A DNA stretch of 64,000 nucleotides. It comes from Leptospira inadai serovar Lyme str. 10 (GTDB lineage: Bacteria > Spirochaetota > Leptospiria > Leptospirales > Leptospiraceae). Made by a program: the position numbers and the translations under genes. Numbering within the stretch: position 1 is the first letter of the stretch; each line of letters opens with the position of its first letter. Below the pieces are notes generated by a model. The model did not search any database and had not been told where the DNA came from. It was given only the letters and a program-made list of their open reading frames with translations. The stretch is from contig NZ_AHMM02000015.1 of NCBI RefSeq assembly GCF_000243675.2, positions 1 through 64,000 of the forward strand, written 5' to 3'. Shown one piece after another: positions 49,651 to 59,061 of this stretch.

Positions 49651-49712
49651 CAGAGGACAGAAGACAGTAGCTGCTAGAAATTGGAAAAGTTACCGATGTC
49701 TTCAGTCCTCTG
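49651..49712 (-). repeat. Dispersed repeat, copy E (internally deleted)
   Basis: Both ends are present (CAGAGGACAGAAGACAG and CTTCAGTCCTCTG) with TAGCTGCTAGAAATTGG next to the left end. The middle of the unit is missing, leaving 62 bases. Confidence 0.7.
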
Positions 49713-49825
49713 ACAAACCCGGCTTTACGCTTCCTAGGGGGCGCTACCGGGTCTTGCGCTCTCTCGCGTTCGAGTCCCTAGAATTTATTGTTGATTCAAA
49801 TTAAACCAATAGGACGGGAATTTTT
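49713..49825. other. Non-coding spacer with an inverted repeat and a T-arm-like word
   Basis: CCCGG (about 49720) and CCGGG (about 49748) can pair. GTTCGAGTCCC near 49770 looks like a tRNA T-arm but no cloverleaf surrounds it. No gene is seen. Confidence 0.35.
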
Positions 49826-49907
<82 letters not shown>

Positions 49908-49994
49908 GATGCGATCTACTTAGTCATTTTTTAGGTCGGGAATCGGAAGTCAAGGATATTGAAAAGCGATTTTGCAAGACGACCTTGCTAGGAT

Positions 49995-50022
49995 ACAATC
50001 GCTTCCTATGGGGCGCGATTGT
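49995..50022 (-). other. Hairpin abutting the 3' end of the tRNA-Leu-like copy 2
   Basis: ACAATCGC (49995-50002) and GCGATTGT (50015-50022) form a perfect eight-base-pair stem with a 12-base loop. The same hairpin recurs at about 50190-50217, directly after the third tRNA-like fragment, but not after the intact tRNA. Confidence 0.55.
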
Positions 50023-50103
50023 GTGAGTGGAGGAACTCAAACCCCCACTCATTACTGCACCAGAACTCCAATCTGGCGTGTCTACCAATTTCACCACACT
50101 CGC
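50022..50103 (-). pseudogene. Degenerate tRNA-Leu copy with a GGA anticodon
   Basis: This tandem copy of tRNA-Leu keeps length, D-arm and anticodon stem, but its loop reads TTGGAGT (anticodon GGA, a Ser codon reader). The T-loop is GTTTGAGTT instead of GTTCGAGTC. The acceptor 3' strand is CACTCAC, breaking the second pair, and the variable stem is mismatched. It is probably a dead copy. If it is aminoacylated by leucyl-tRNA synthetase it would be a mistranslating tRNA, which makes survival as a functional gene unlikely. Confidence 0.7.
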
Positions 50104-50217
50104 GATGCGATCTACTTAGTCATTTTTTAATGAGAAGTCGGAAGTCAAGGATATTGAAAAGCGATTTTGAAAGACGACTTTTCTAAGATACAATCGCTTC
50201 CTATGGGGCGCGATTGT

Positions 50218-50262
50218 GTGAGTGGAGGGATTCGAACGACGGCGCACATGAGATTACTGCAA
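50218..50262 (-). pseudogene. Third tRNA-Leu-derived fragment overlapping the ispD end
   Basis: Only the acceptor/T-arm end (CTCCACTCAC and TTCGAATCCC) and the variable-arm word TGCAGTAAT survive. TGCAGTAAT contains the last Gln codon and the TAA stop of ispD. It is spaced 195 bases from copy 2, as copy 2 is from the intact tRNA. Confidence 0.6.
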
Positions 50263-50958
50263 GGATCGAAATAGAGGCGATATCGCCTCCGCCAAAGGAA
50301 GATCCTCCGATCTTGTGATTTTCAAATTATAGGGATGAGATTCGATCAGCTTCGTTGTAATACCGAAACTTTCGGCCCATGTGCAAAGATCCGTCGGCTC
50401 TTGTAATCCCCGATCGGAATGCAGTTTTTTTAATATATCCCCTCGAACGGCTTGGGGTGTCTTCATAAACCATATCGTGTCACGATCCAGAAATCGAATT
50501 TGTCCGCGCTCTTCCTGCAAAACCGTTTCATAATTTCGATTCGCCAAGGTGGATACGCCCGATTCTTCTGCGCCTAATGATAAACGATCCAGGTCCGAAG
50601 GAAGCACAAACGGTCTTGCCGCATCGTGTATAAGCACCAGGTCCGAATCGGAAATTTGAATACTTTTTAAGCCCGCAAGAGTCGACTGATGTCGAGTCTC
50701 CCCACCTTCCACGATCCTATCTCTTTCTCTCAGATATGGAGCGCAAAGTCTTTCGGTCTTTTCCATATAATCCTGATGCGAAACCAGGACTATACTTTTA
50801 GACTTCCCCCACTCCAGAAACGCATTCAAACTATGTAATAGAATCGGGCTGCCTTCCAATTCCATGAATTGCTTAGGTAAGGGGGAATTCATCCGAGAAC
50901 CGGTTCCCCCTAAGAGAAGAATTATATATAGATTCTCAGAGGGGAACCAGGATTTCAT
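50254..50958 (-). CDS. ispD: MEP cytidylyltransferase IspD
   Basis: This 234-residue enzyme transfers CMP to methylerythritol phosphate in the non-mevalonate isoprenoid pathway. The nucleotide-binding LLLGGTGSRMNSPLPKQF, VLIHDAARPFV and a late EPTDLCTWAESFG are typical. The ATG overlaps the preceding lysA-like gene by 23 bases. The final two codons and the stop lie within tRNA-derived repeat sequence. Confidence 0.92.
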   Translation of the reverse strand: MKSWFPSENLYIILLLGGTGSRMNSPLPKQFMELEGSPILLHSLNAFLEWGKSKSIVLVSHQDYMEKTERLCAPYLRERDRIVEGGETRHQSTLAGLKSIQISDSDLVLIHDAARPFVLPSDLDRLSLGAEESGVSTLANRNYETVLQEERGQIRFLDRDTIWFMKTPQAVRGDILKKLHSDRGLQEPTDLCTWAESFGITTKLIESHPYNLKITRSEDLPLAEAISPLFRSLQ

Positions 50959-52204
50959 TCTGAACGATCTGTTCCAAGTTTTGTCTTTTTCGGATTAATT
51001 TATAAGCCCCATCCGTATCGAAGAGTATCTCCGGCGTTTCCGGATACGAATTATAATTCTTAACCGACATGGAAGAACAATAGGCGCCGGCACCTTCCAT
51101 AACGACTAAATCTCCGATCTTCGGTTCATGCGTTTTCCTTAATTGAGGTCCGCCTCCCTCTTCCTGGGTGATCAAATCGCCGCTCTCGCAACAGTGGCCT
51201 ACGTAGACGAAATCGGCGATAGATCTCGATTCGTCCCCGCCCGAAGGAACGACTACCAGCGGATGCTTGGCCGCATAGAGAGCCGGGCGGGTATTCACAT
51301 CCATACCCATGTCCAATTTTACGAACGTATATCCATCCTGACCGGTAGTAACGATATCATCCACTCTGGCTATGATGGCGCCATTATTCACCATCAGAAA
51401 AGAACCGGGCTCGATCTCCATCCGTAGTTTCGTTCCTTTTTCCTTCGCAAACGATTCGAACAATTCCCGAACCGGACCGCCGATCGTTTGCGGGTCGGTG
51501 GTCTTTTCCCCCTGCATTCTTCCGACTTTAAAGCCTCCACCCATATTAACGATTTTGCAAGTAGGAAACTGGGCGGCTATTTCCAAAGTGTAATGAGCGA
51601 CGGCCTTCCATACTTCCGGATCGGAACCGGAACCGATATGAGTGTGGATTCTGACGACGTTTAAATCGTATCCGGAAACGATCGTCTTAACCCGATCTAT
51701 TTCTTCGTGCCAAATTCCGAATGAGGAAGTCTTTCCTCCTACATCGGTCTTTTTTGTAGCACCTGAACCGAGTCCGGGATTGAAACGAATGCTGATATCC
51801 CGACCTGGAAATAATTTTCCGAATTCTTCCAACTGTCGAAGCGAACAAGCGTTGAACTGAACTCCTTGTTCTACCAGATCCTTAAGGGAAGCTGCACGCT
51901 GTTGGGAAGTAAGCAAAATATCTCCGGGTTGAAATCCTGCCAAGAGAGCCCTGGCGACTTCATGTTCGGAGGAGGCATCGATATGAACCCCTTTTCTTCT
52001 CAATATTTCCAGGATCGTCCTTCCAGGATTCGCTTTCATCGCGAATCGTACGGTAAGGCCGAAGGCGTTCGGGAAAGCGAGAGCCGCATCACAGCTGGAT
52101 TCGATTCCTTTTCTGGTATAAACGAAGACGGGAGTTCCGTAGGATTCCGCGATTTTTCTCGCTTCATCGGTCGTCAAAAATTTTAGATTTTCTATTGATT
52201 GCAT
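50936..52204 (-). CDS. lysA: Diaminopimelate decarboxylase-like PLP enzyme
   Basis: This 422-residue fold-type III PLP enzyme has the PLP Lys in VRFAMKANPG, phosphate-binding HIGSGSDP and NMGGGFKVG, the substrate motif EPGSFLM, and the active-site Cys/Glu in HCCESGD followed by GAGAYCSSMS. It most resembles meso-diaminopimelate decarboxylase (lysine synthesis), though other decarboxylases share the fold. It overlaps ispD, with which it is presumably co-transcribed. Confidence 0.82.
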   Translation of the reverse strand: MQSIENLKFLTTDEARKIAESYGTPVFVYTRKGIESSCDAALAFPNAFGLTVRFAMKANPGRTILEILRRKGVHIDASSEHEVARALLAGFQPGDILLTSQQRAASLKDLVEQGVQFNACSLRQLEEFGKLFPGRDISIRFNPGLGSGATKKTDVGGKTSSFGIWHEEIDRVKTIVSGYDLNVVRIHTHIGSGSDPEVWKAVAHYTLEIAAQFPTCKIVNMGGGFKVGRMQGEKTTDPQTIGGPVRELFESFAKEKGTKLRMEIEPGSFLMVNNGAIIARVDDIVTTGQDGYTFVKLDMGMDVNTRPALYAAKHPLVVVPSGGDESRSIADFVYVGHCCESGDLITQEEGGGPQLRKTHEPKIGDLVVMEGAGAYCSSMSVKNYNSYPETPEILFDTDGAYKLIRKRQNLEQIVQNEILVPL

Positions 52205-52281
52205 ACGTATCGAGGCTTTTCTAGATAGTTCTAGGCCATCATTTCGATCGGTCGGGGTTTTTTCAAAGGCAAAATTCTAAT

Positions 52282-53349
52282 ATGGCAGGCAAAATCACCC
52301 ATCTGGAGGCTCTGTCGCAAGTGTGTAAACACTTGGATCACGGCACTCAGGAACAGCGCAAAATCGCAAGGCTGTTACGGGAAGAAAATACCCGTAAGTA
52401 CGCGAACATAGGCGCGATCGCTCCCGATATTTTTTATTTTTATCATATTCTTTCCCCCAGAAGAACTAAAAAGGCGACGGACTGGGGCGATCTCAGTCAT
52501 CACGAAAAAGTTTTCGAACTCGTGACCAGTTTTTTGGATAGAATCCTTTCGACCGAAGAGGGAATTTATCGGGATCGATTTCTCGCGTTCACTCTAGGAT
52601 ATATCATTCATTGTGCGGTCGATATCGTCACCCATCCTTATATCTTTTTTATTTCCGGAGACTATTATAGTTCGAACAAGGAAATCGGAAGCCTAGCCCA
52701 ATACAATCATATGAGAGTCGAATTCGCCATCGATTCCTGGTTATTGGATTTTCGCTGGGGAATGACTCCGAAAGCGTATGATTTCGTACATCATGTGGAT
52801 GTGATCCACAAGGCAAAAGACGGAAAACGAAAAATGGATCCTATGCTCTGGCATTTTTGGCTCAATGGATTGAAAGAGACTTTTCCGGAACTCTTTAGGT
52901 CTAAATACTTAGGCTCGGAAGACAAAATCATTCCGGGAGATATTCTAAACGAATCCTTTCTGGGTTATTTACAATTTCATAAATATCTGGATTCTAGAAG
53001 CCGTTTCGTACGTGCGGCGCTAGGTTTTATCGATAAGATTTCGTTTCACAGAGTAAAATCTTCGGTTCTAATGCTTCCTTTAAAGGAAGATATTGATAAG
53101 AGAATTATGAATGAGGAAAAAAGGGATTGGTCCTACCCTGCGGACCCGTCTCTTGTGCGGAACGATTCGTTTATCGAATTGCTCAACCGATCCTGCGATC
53201 TCGCAAAGGACGCGGTTACGACGGCCTGGGATTATTTGCAAGATAAAACGTCCAGGGCGACCTTCTTGAAGGAATACCAAGGATACAACCTAGATACGGG
53301 ATTGCGCTACCATGGAATCGATAAGATGAAACAATTCTCCCCGTTATAA
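52282..53349 (+). CDS. Zinc-dependent phospholipase C-like protein
   Basis: This 355-residue protein has the zinc-PLC family pattern: MAGKITHLEALSQV, ANIGAIAPDIFYFYH, LSHHEKVFEL, FTLGYIIHCAVDIVTHPYI and NHMRVEFAID, with the His/Asp residues that bind zinc in phospholipase C. No signal peptide is seen. It is divergent from lysA and 24 bases upstream of the PBP1A gene. The lipid substrate, if any, is unknown. Confidence 0.78.
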   Translation: MAGKITHLEALSQVCKHLDHGTQEQRKIARLLREENTRKYANIGAIAPDIFYFYHILSPRRTKKATDWGDLSHHEKVFELVTSFLDRILSTEEGIYRDRFLAFTLGYIIHCAVDIVTHPYIFFISGDYYSSNKEIGSLAQYNHMRVEFAIDSWLLDFRWGMTPKAYDFVHHVDVIHKAKDGKRKMDPMLWHFWLNGLKETFPELFRSKYLGSEDKIIPGDILNESFLGYLQFHKYLDSRSRFVRAALGFIDKISFHRVKSSVLMLPLKEDIDKRIMNEEKRDWSYPADPSLVRNDSFIELLNRSCDLAKDAVTTAWDYLQDKTSRATFLKEYQGYNLDTGLRYHGIDKMKQFSPL

Positions 53350-53373
53350 ATTCAAAAACCCTTTAAACGAAAC

Positions 53374-55839
53374 ATGAAAAAAGAACCCGTAGATTTTCTC
53401 GCCCGCTATTTCGTTACTCTCTTCCGGGAACGCATCCAGAAATATTTGGATTCAAAGAACCCGGTCCGGAAACTTATTTATCTTTGCCTAGGGCTCGTAT
53501 TCGCGAACGGTTTTCTTTTCGTTTTTTCGATAAAGGATATTTGGAGAGTTCCCCAGGCAAACCTTTATGAAAAGCCCTCCCTTCTTTACGGAGTGAATAC
53601 CGACGGAAAGTACGAACCCATCGCGGAATTTTATCGATTTTCCAGAATCGTGCTCACCGAAGCAGACCTCCCCGGAGGCTTGGACAATAAAGTGATTCGG
53701 TGTTTCGAATCCACGGAAGACAATAATTTCCGATCGCATAGAGGTCTGGATATTCGAGGAATTTTGCGGGCCGCCATGGTCAATTTAATTGCCGGCAGGG
53801 TCAAGGAAGGAGCGTCAACCATTACCCAGCAGGTCGCAAGATTAAAGTTTTTGAATACGGAACGATCCTTTCTAAGAAAAGCCAGGGAAGCTTGGCTTGC
53901 CTTATTACTGGAAGCTAACTTCGATAAAAAAACCTTAATGGAGATTTATCTTAACGAGATTCCGCTCGGCCATGGAACAATCGGAGCCGGAGCGGCGGCC
54001 CGATTCTATTTTAGAAAGGACATCAAAGATTTGAGCTGGGGGGAGGCCGCACTTTTAGCCAGCTTGACGACCCGCCCCAAGGAATTCTCCCCTCTCGTAA
54101 ATCCGCTCACTTCGGAAAGTAAAGTCAGAGTCGTGTTTAAGAAACTGGTAGAAAACGGAATTCTGGACGTGCAGACCGCGGAAAAAGAATTCGATGCATT
54201 TTCCGAATATTATATTACCTTAAATAGATCCCCTAATGATTCGGCCTTTTCGGATAGATTGAATCGATTCCCCTATTTTACCGAATACGTCCGCAAAAAT
54301 CTCGCCCGATATATTCCTAAGACCCAACTCTACGAAGGCGGTCTAAAAATATATACGACCCTGAATATCCAGCACCAAAGCCAGGCGGAAAAAGCCTTGG
54401 CTACAGGTCTCAAACAGCAAACGCAATTATCGAACCAGCGAGCCTTTACTAAGATCGACGCGTTCGAGGACGCTTACGGGGATGTGTATGAAGTCTTGGC
54501 AGGATTGCACGATATCCCGGAGTTTAAATTCAAAATATCGCGTTCTTTCAGAACCTTCAACCGTGCTTGGCAGGAAGATATACGAGACGAACTTTCCGTT
54601 TTGAATTTAATTTCCGGAACGGAAGGTCTAGGCGAAGTGGTGGATTGGAGTTACAAGACTCAGGCGACGGAGGACCATTTACTTCCGGTAGAAGGAGCGC
54701 TGATCTCGATTCGTCCCGATACCGGATACATCACCGCGATGGTAGGCGGCTCGGGATTTCGCTCGGATAATCAACAAATACGCGCTTTCCAAGCCTATAG
54801 ACAACCCGGTTCTGCGTTTAAACCTCTCGTTTATGCGTCGGCCATGGAATATTATCATCAGCATCCTGATCCGAAAAAAAACGTGACTGCGGCATCCTTG
54901 TTCGACGATTCCCCCTTACAGTACGTGCTCGAGGACGGAGACGAATGGAATCCGACGAACTATTCCGGAGAATATTCGGGATTTATAAGATTGAGACAGG
55001 CGCTCGAACTTTCCAGGAATAGCGTCGCAGTCCGACTGTTGGAACACACCGGGTTAAATAATCTAGTACCCAATCTGGAAAAACTTCTACAAATCGAAAA
55101 CAGGAATCTCCCCCGGGATTTTTCAATCGCATTAGGAAGTTTTGAAGTATCTCCCTTCGAACTAGCCAGGGCTTATTCGGTTTTCGCCTCCGGGGGGAAA
55201 CAAATCCTCCCCTTGAGCGTTCTCTATGTGGAAGATGATAAAGGAAATCTAGTAAAAGATTTTCGAAAAGAATACGAAAACAAGGAGCGCAAACAATTAA
55301 TCTCTCCGGAAGTCAGCTATATCATTACGTCGATGATGGAGGACGTGATTCGAAAAGGAACCGGAACGGGAGCAAGATCGTACGGACTGACTCGTCCTGC
55401 AGCCGGTAAAACGGGAACCACTAATAATTTTAGAGACGCTTGGTTTGCCGGATATACTCCGGAATTGGTGGGCGTGGTCTGGGTGGGTTACGACACCGGA
55501 ACGCTTTCTTTAGGTAAAGGAATGTCCGGAGCGGTCGTCGCGGCTCCGATCTGGGGTCGCTTTATGGCAAACGCATTGTCTAAGGAAAAATCCAAGCCCT
55601 TCGATTTTGGCGAAGTGAGAATCGTTCGAAGAACCATCTGTTCCATCTCGGGAAAACTTCCCGGAAGCCATTGCCACCAAACCGAAGAGGAAGTATTCGA
55701 TAAGGACACGGTCCCGACCGAAATATGCGACGATCACCGAGGACTGGGGGAACCCGGTTTTGCGCCGGTCCAACGCCCCGCGCCGACCAAAAAGAAAAAA
55801 CCGAATCTTTTTGAAGGGGATGAAGACGTAATTCGTTAG
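53374..55839 (+). CDS. Class A penicillin-binding protein 1A
   Basis: This 821-residue bifunctional wall synthase has a membrane anchor (LIYLCLGLVFANGFLFVFS). The GT51 glycosyltransferase has the catalytic Glu in STEDNNFRSHRGLD and the block GASTITQQVARLKFL. The transpeptidase has SxxK with Ser near 480 in PGSAFKPLVYAS, SRNS and AAGKTGTTNNFRDAW near 679. It polymerises and crosslinks peptidoglycan in the periplasm. The C-terminal Lys/Pro-rich tail is variable. Bactofilin and M23 genes follow. Confidence 0.95.
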   Translation: MKKEPVDFLARYFVTLFRERIQKYLDSKNPVRKLIYLCLGLVFANGFLFVFSIKDIWRVPQANLYEKPSLLYGVNTDGKYEPIAEFYRFSRIVLTEADLPGGLDNKVIRCFESTEDNNFRSHRGLDIRGILRAAMVNLIAGRVKEGASTITQQVARLKFLNTERSFLRKAREAWLALLLEANFDKKTLMEIYLNEIPLGHGTIGAGAAARFYFRKDIKDLSWGEAALLASLTTRPKEFSPLVNPLTSESKVRVVFKKLVENGILDVQTAEKEFDAFSEYYITLNRSPNDSAFSDRLNRFPYFTEYVRKNLARYIPKTQLYEGGLKIYTTLNIQHQSQAEKALATGLKQQTQLSNQRAFTKIDAFEDAYGDVYEVLAGLHDIPEFKFKISRSFRTFNRAWQEDIRDELSVLNLISGTEGLGEVVDWSYKTQATEDHLLPVEGALISIRPDTGYITAMVGGSGFRSDNQQIRAFQAYRQPGSAFKPLVYASAMEYYHQHPDPKKNVTAASLFDDSPLQYVLEDGDEWNPTNYSGEYSGFIRLRQALELSRNSVAVRLLEHTGLNNLVPNLEKLLQIENRNLPRDFSIALGSFEVSPFELARAYSVFASGGKQILPLSVLYVEDDKGNLVKDFRKEYENKERKQLISPEVSYIITSMMEDVIRKGTGTGARSYGLTRPAAGKTGTTNNFRDAWFAGYTPELVGVVWVGYDTGTLSLGKGMSGAVVAAPIWGRFMANALSKEKSKPFDFGEVRIVRRTICSISGKLPGSHCHQTEEEVFDKDTVPTEICDDHRGLGEPGFAPVQRPAPTKKKKPNLFEGDEDVIR

Positions 55840-55993
55840 AATCCCAACCGAACCTCTATCGGATAACGGCGGCTTTCCGTCGCATTAGCGAGAAACACCG
55901 AACGAAGCTCCGCAAAAAGAGTTGTCGTTTTCGGAACGCGCTGCCAAATAGATTTTATTCTCAGGTATTTTTAATAGCATTCAGGAGTAACAG

Positions 55994-56404
55994 ATGGCCA
56001 TCGGTAAGGACAATAATAACAGCGTAATCGGCCCCGGTTCTATCTTCGAGGGTAAATTTTATATCGCTGGTTCCCTACGCATCGACGGAAAATTCGAGGG
56101 AGAAATTAAGACCGACGACGCACTCTTCATCGGAGAAACGGGAAAAGTCCGAACCAATATCTCGGCTAGAGAGGTCATAGTCGCAGGTACTTTAATAGGA
56201 AATATTAAGGCTGAGGCCGAAGTTCGTCTCGAAGAAACCGGGCGTCTCTTAGGAGACATTATCGCCCCTGCTCTTTCCCTGGCAAAAGGGGTGGTTGCAA
56301 AAGGGAATATAACCGTTACCGGCGGGCAAAAGAAGGATGTTAAGAAAATTGTGGAAGAATCCTTCGGCGGGACCCGAACTTTGGACAACGGAAAGGAAGA
56401 ATAA
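55994..56404 (+). CDS. Bactofilin
   Basis: This 136-residue cytoskeletal protein has a polar N-terminus with NSVIGPGSIFEGKFYIAGSL and then the right-handed beta-helix repeat typical of bactofilin (DGKFEGEIKTDDALFIGETG, then VIVAGTLIGNIKAEAEVRLE). It polymerises into filaments that organise wall enzymes. CAGGAGTAACAG gives a good ribosome-binding site. The M23 peptidase gene directly downstream matches the bactofilin-endopeptidase pairing seen in other curved bacteria. Confidence 0.93.
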   Translation: MAIGKDNNNSVIGPGSIFEGKFYIAGSLRIDGKFEGEIKTDDALFIGETGKVRTNISAREVIVAGTLIGNIKAEAEVRLEETGRLLGDIIAPALSLAKGVVAKGNITVTGGQKKDVKKIVEESFGGTRTLDNGKEE

Positions 56405-56503
56405 CTCCGAAGATAGCAGGTTTATCTTTTTTCCAACCTAGAGCCTCCTTCCTGTCGAAAAACTCGGGCAGAGTCAAAGCTGCCCGACCGATAATTAAAA
56501 CGT

Positions 56504-57625
56504 ATGATCTTTAAGAAGCCCAGACAGCTAACCGCCGGAAAAGAATTACTCCGGACGGATAATTTCACGCTGATTTATCTAGGCTCCTTCCATTTTCATT
56601 ATTCCTTTTATTTTAAAGGCAATCTATACCACGGAAGTGTGGACTTCCGAAGACGAAAATTCCGGATGATTCCTGCGATTGCCTCCGTACTTTTCGTACT
56701 CTTTTTCCTGGGGATCTGGATGAGCCCGTCCAATGCGTCCATGGAAACCAAAGTCGACGAAATTTCCGAAAATGATTCGGAGGATCTGAAGGCCAAAAAA
56801 GGGGACGAGAAGTTTCTGGAAGAATCGGAAAAAGCGAAACTCACCATTTTGATGGCAAATGAGATTCGCAATCCGGCTGATAAAAAGAAGCAACTAAAAG
56901 TAATAACGTATAAGGTTAAGCGCAACGAGTCTCTCTCGGAAATTGCGACCCGTTTCAAAGTTTCCATGGAATCGATCGCAGGTTCCTCCAATATCAATTT
57001 GGAAGAAACTTTATATCCCGGTCAAATCCTGCAAATACCGAATAAGCAGGGACTTCTATATAAGGTCAAGGCAGGGGATACGATCGCAAGAGTTGCGTCT
57101 TTATACAAAGTTAATTTGGACGAAATCCTGGAGGAAAATAAACTCGATGATTTGGACGTCCTTCGTCCCGGACAAAAGGTGTTCCTACCGGGCGCGGTAA
57201 TCCCGGATCCGACTCCAAAATGGGTGGTTCCGGTTTCTTCGCATATCGTCACGTCCAACTTCGGATGGAGAACCTTCCCTCAGCATAAATTCCACGAGGC
57301 GCTGGATTTAAAAGCCAACTACGAAGCCGTAATGGCGGCCCGGAACGGGAAGGTCATCTTTGCCGGCTGGATGGGCGGTTACGGAAACGCGATCGTTCTG
57401 GAGCATAACGACGACTTCAAAACCTTGTATGCGCATAACTCTCGCTTAAACGTAAAACGGGGAGACTATGTGGTCGGAGGGAAAAAGATCGCCACTTCCG
57501 GTTGCACCGGTTACTGCTTCGGACCTCATTTGCATTTTGAAGTCATTCACAAAGGTAAATCCGTAAATCCGGCCAAATATCTGAAAGGTTTGGCTTTCAA
57601 AAGAGGATCTAAACCGAATCATTAA
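56504..57625 (+). CDS. M23 endopeptidase with two LysM domains
   Basis: This 373-residue protein has a membrane anchor near residues 62-78. LysM 1 (about 135-178, YKVKRNESLSEIATRFKVSM) and LysM 2 (about 185-228, YKVKAGDTIARVASLYKVNL) follow. The C-terminal M23 metallopeptidase has zinc ligands in FHEALDLK and HLHFEVI. It cuts peptide crosslinks of peptidoglycan. With bactofilin and PBP1A alongside, a role in cell shape is plausible; this is inference. Confidence 0.92.
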   Translation: MIFKKPRQLTAGKELLRTDNFTLIYLGSFHFHYSFYFKGNLYHGSVDFRRRKFRMIPAIASVLFVLFFLGIWMSPSNASMETKVDEISENDSEDLKAKKGDEKFLEESEKAKLTILMANEIRNPADKKKQLKVITYKVKRNESLSEIATRFKVSMESIAGSSNINLEETLYPGQILQIPNKQGLLYKVKAGDTIARVASLYKVNLDEILEENKLDDLDVLRPGQKVFLPGAVIPDPTPKWVVPVSSHIVTSNFGWRTFPQHKFHEALDLKANYEAVMAARNGKVIFAGWMGGYGNAIVLEHNDDFKTLYAHNSRLNVKRGDYVVGGKKIATSGCTGYCFGPHLHFEVIHKGKSVNPAKYLKGLAFKRGSKPNH

Positions 57626-57694
57626 GCACGGCAGGAAGCGGCTGATCGACCTTTCTTCTTGCCTAATTCACCCGTTTTAAAAACTCTTCGGAAC

Positions 57695-58795
57695 ATGTCC
57701 TTCCTCCGAAAGAATATTCCTCCTGCCTTACACTTTTCTATCATAGCCTTCCTTTTTTCGTGCGGGCCTTCGTTTGCGGAGTTGATCGAACGAAGGACCT
57801 CCAACTCGTATGCATCCACTCAAGCGATGGAAATTTTTTTCGCGACGGTGCGATCCACGAATCCCGCGGCTCAGGTCGCTTGCTCGAACGCGTATTTTAT
57901 GGTTTTCGGGAATCAGATACAGAAAACCGGAAGCTGTGTGGTCAGCGTTCCCGCCGACAGGGAAGTCGGCGAAATTCCGTTCGGACTCGGTGCGAAAGAT
58001 AAGTTCTTCCAATTTTTAGAGCACAGAATTAACGCCGGAAACCTTTCCATCGAAGAATCCGAAAAGCTATGGTGGAATAAAATCGAAGCCGATCCCTTCG
58101 AGGAAATTATCGTGTTCATCCACGGATTCAATGTCGGATTCGAAGAGGCTGTTTTGCGTGCCGCCCAATTGAAATACGATTTAAAATTTCCGGGTCGCGT
58201 CGTGACGTTTACCTGGCCTGCGGGGGGTGACGCGTCGCTTTTAGGCTCTCTGCTTCTGAAAAATACGTATGAAAAAAACCTGGTTTCGGCCAGAGCCAGC
58301 AGGGAACCGTTTAAAATTTTCTTAAAGAGAATGATCAAAACCGGAAAAAAAATCCATTTGCTGGTTCATTCGATGGGGCATCAAGTCGCGCTCAAGCCAA
58401 TCGCAGAAATAGCAAAAGAATCTTCGAATTCGTTTATTCATGAACTAGTGCTAAACGCACCCGACTACGAAACCGGAGAATTTATTCTTTTGCTCGATCC
58501 GTTGATAAGATCGTCTTCCAGAATTACATTATATTGTTCGCCGGGCGATTCGGCTTTGCTTGCATCTTCGCAGATTCACCAAACCGGTCGCCTCGGTAAT
58601 TGCTCGAAATTTCCCGGAATCGACGTCGTTAATGTGAATCCCATCGATTCTTCGATGATTTCTCTTGGCCACGGATATTATTCATCCAGACCTATCCTTA
58701 CCGATCTATATCAACTTTTCCTGGGAGTAAAGGCCGATAAGCGTCTCTTCATCCGAAAATCCTACGGAAACGAAAACTACGTCCTTCGTAACTGA
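57695..58795 (+). CDS. DUF900-type alpha/beta hydrolase, probable lipoprotein
   Basis: This 366-residue protein has an N-terminal export segment ending in the lipobox-like FLFSC (Cys at 23). The alpha/beta hydrolase part contains IVFIHGFNVGFEEAVLRAAQ and the nucleophile motif LVHSMGHQVAL, typical of DUF900 hydrolases. A late His in LGHGYY may complete the triad. ATG 57695 is preferred over TTG 57659. The substrate is unknown; it may be an envelope esterase. Confidence 0.82.
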   Translation: MSFLRKNIPPALHFSIIAFLFSCGPSFAELIERRTSNSYASTQAMEIFFATVRSTNPAAQVACSNAYFMVFGNQIQKTGSCVVSVPADREVGEIPFGLGAKDKFFQFLEHRINAGNLSIEESEKLWWNKIEADPFEEIIVFIHGFNVGFEEAVLRAAQLKYDLKFPGRVVTFTWPAGGDASLLGSLLLKNTYEKNLVSARASREPFKIFLKRMIKTGKKIHLLVHSMGHQVALKPIAEIAKESSNSFIHELVLNAPDYETGEFILLLDPLIRSSSRITLYCSPGDSALLASSQIHQTGRLGNCSKFPGIDVVNVNPIDSSMISLGHGYYSSRPILTDLYQLFLGVKADKRLFIRKSYGNENYVLRN

Positions 58796-59061
58796 AAAAT
58801 AAGCAAGAAGGATTAGTTTTCAGGAAATTGGGTATAAGATTCGAAAGAAATTTTTGGAACACCTGTTCGAATTAGCGAAAATTCTTATATTCTTGAAATT
58901 TTCTATATTGGAAACACTTACGCAATAAAAAATTCAATCGCGATCGATTAATGATTGCACCTGACACTTCTTCGTTTTTGCAAACCTTTTTGTTCATAAT
59001 TTCATTAAGGAATTTATATTAATGTGATTGAAACTATAACTTTTATTCGTAAATTAGATGC

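Noticed and set aside
49769..49779. T-arm-like GTTCGAGTCCC as another tRNA
   Set aside because: No acceptor or anticodon stem can be built around it.
50022..50103. tRNA-Ser(GGA) gene
   Set aside because: The body is a tRNA-Leu copy; acceptor, variable arm and T-loop are damaged. It is better explained as a decayed tandem duplicate.
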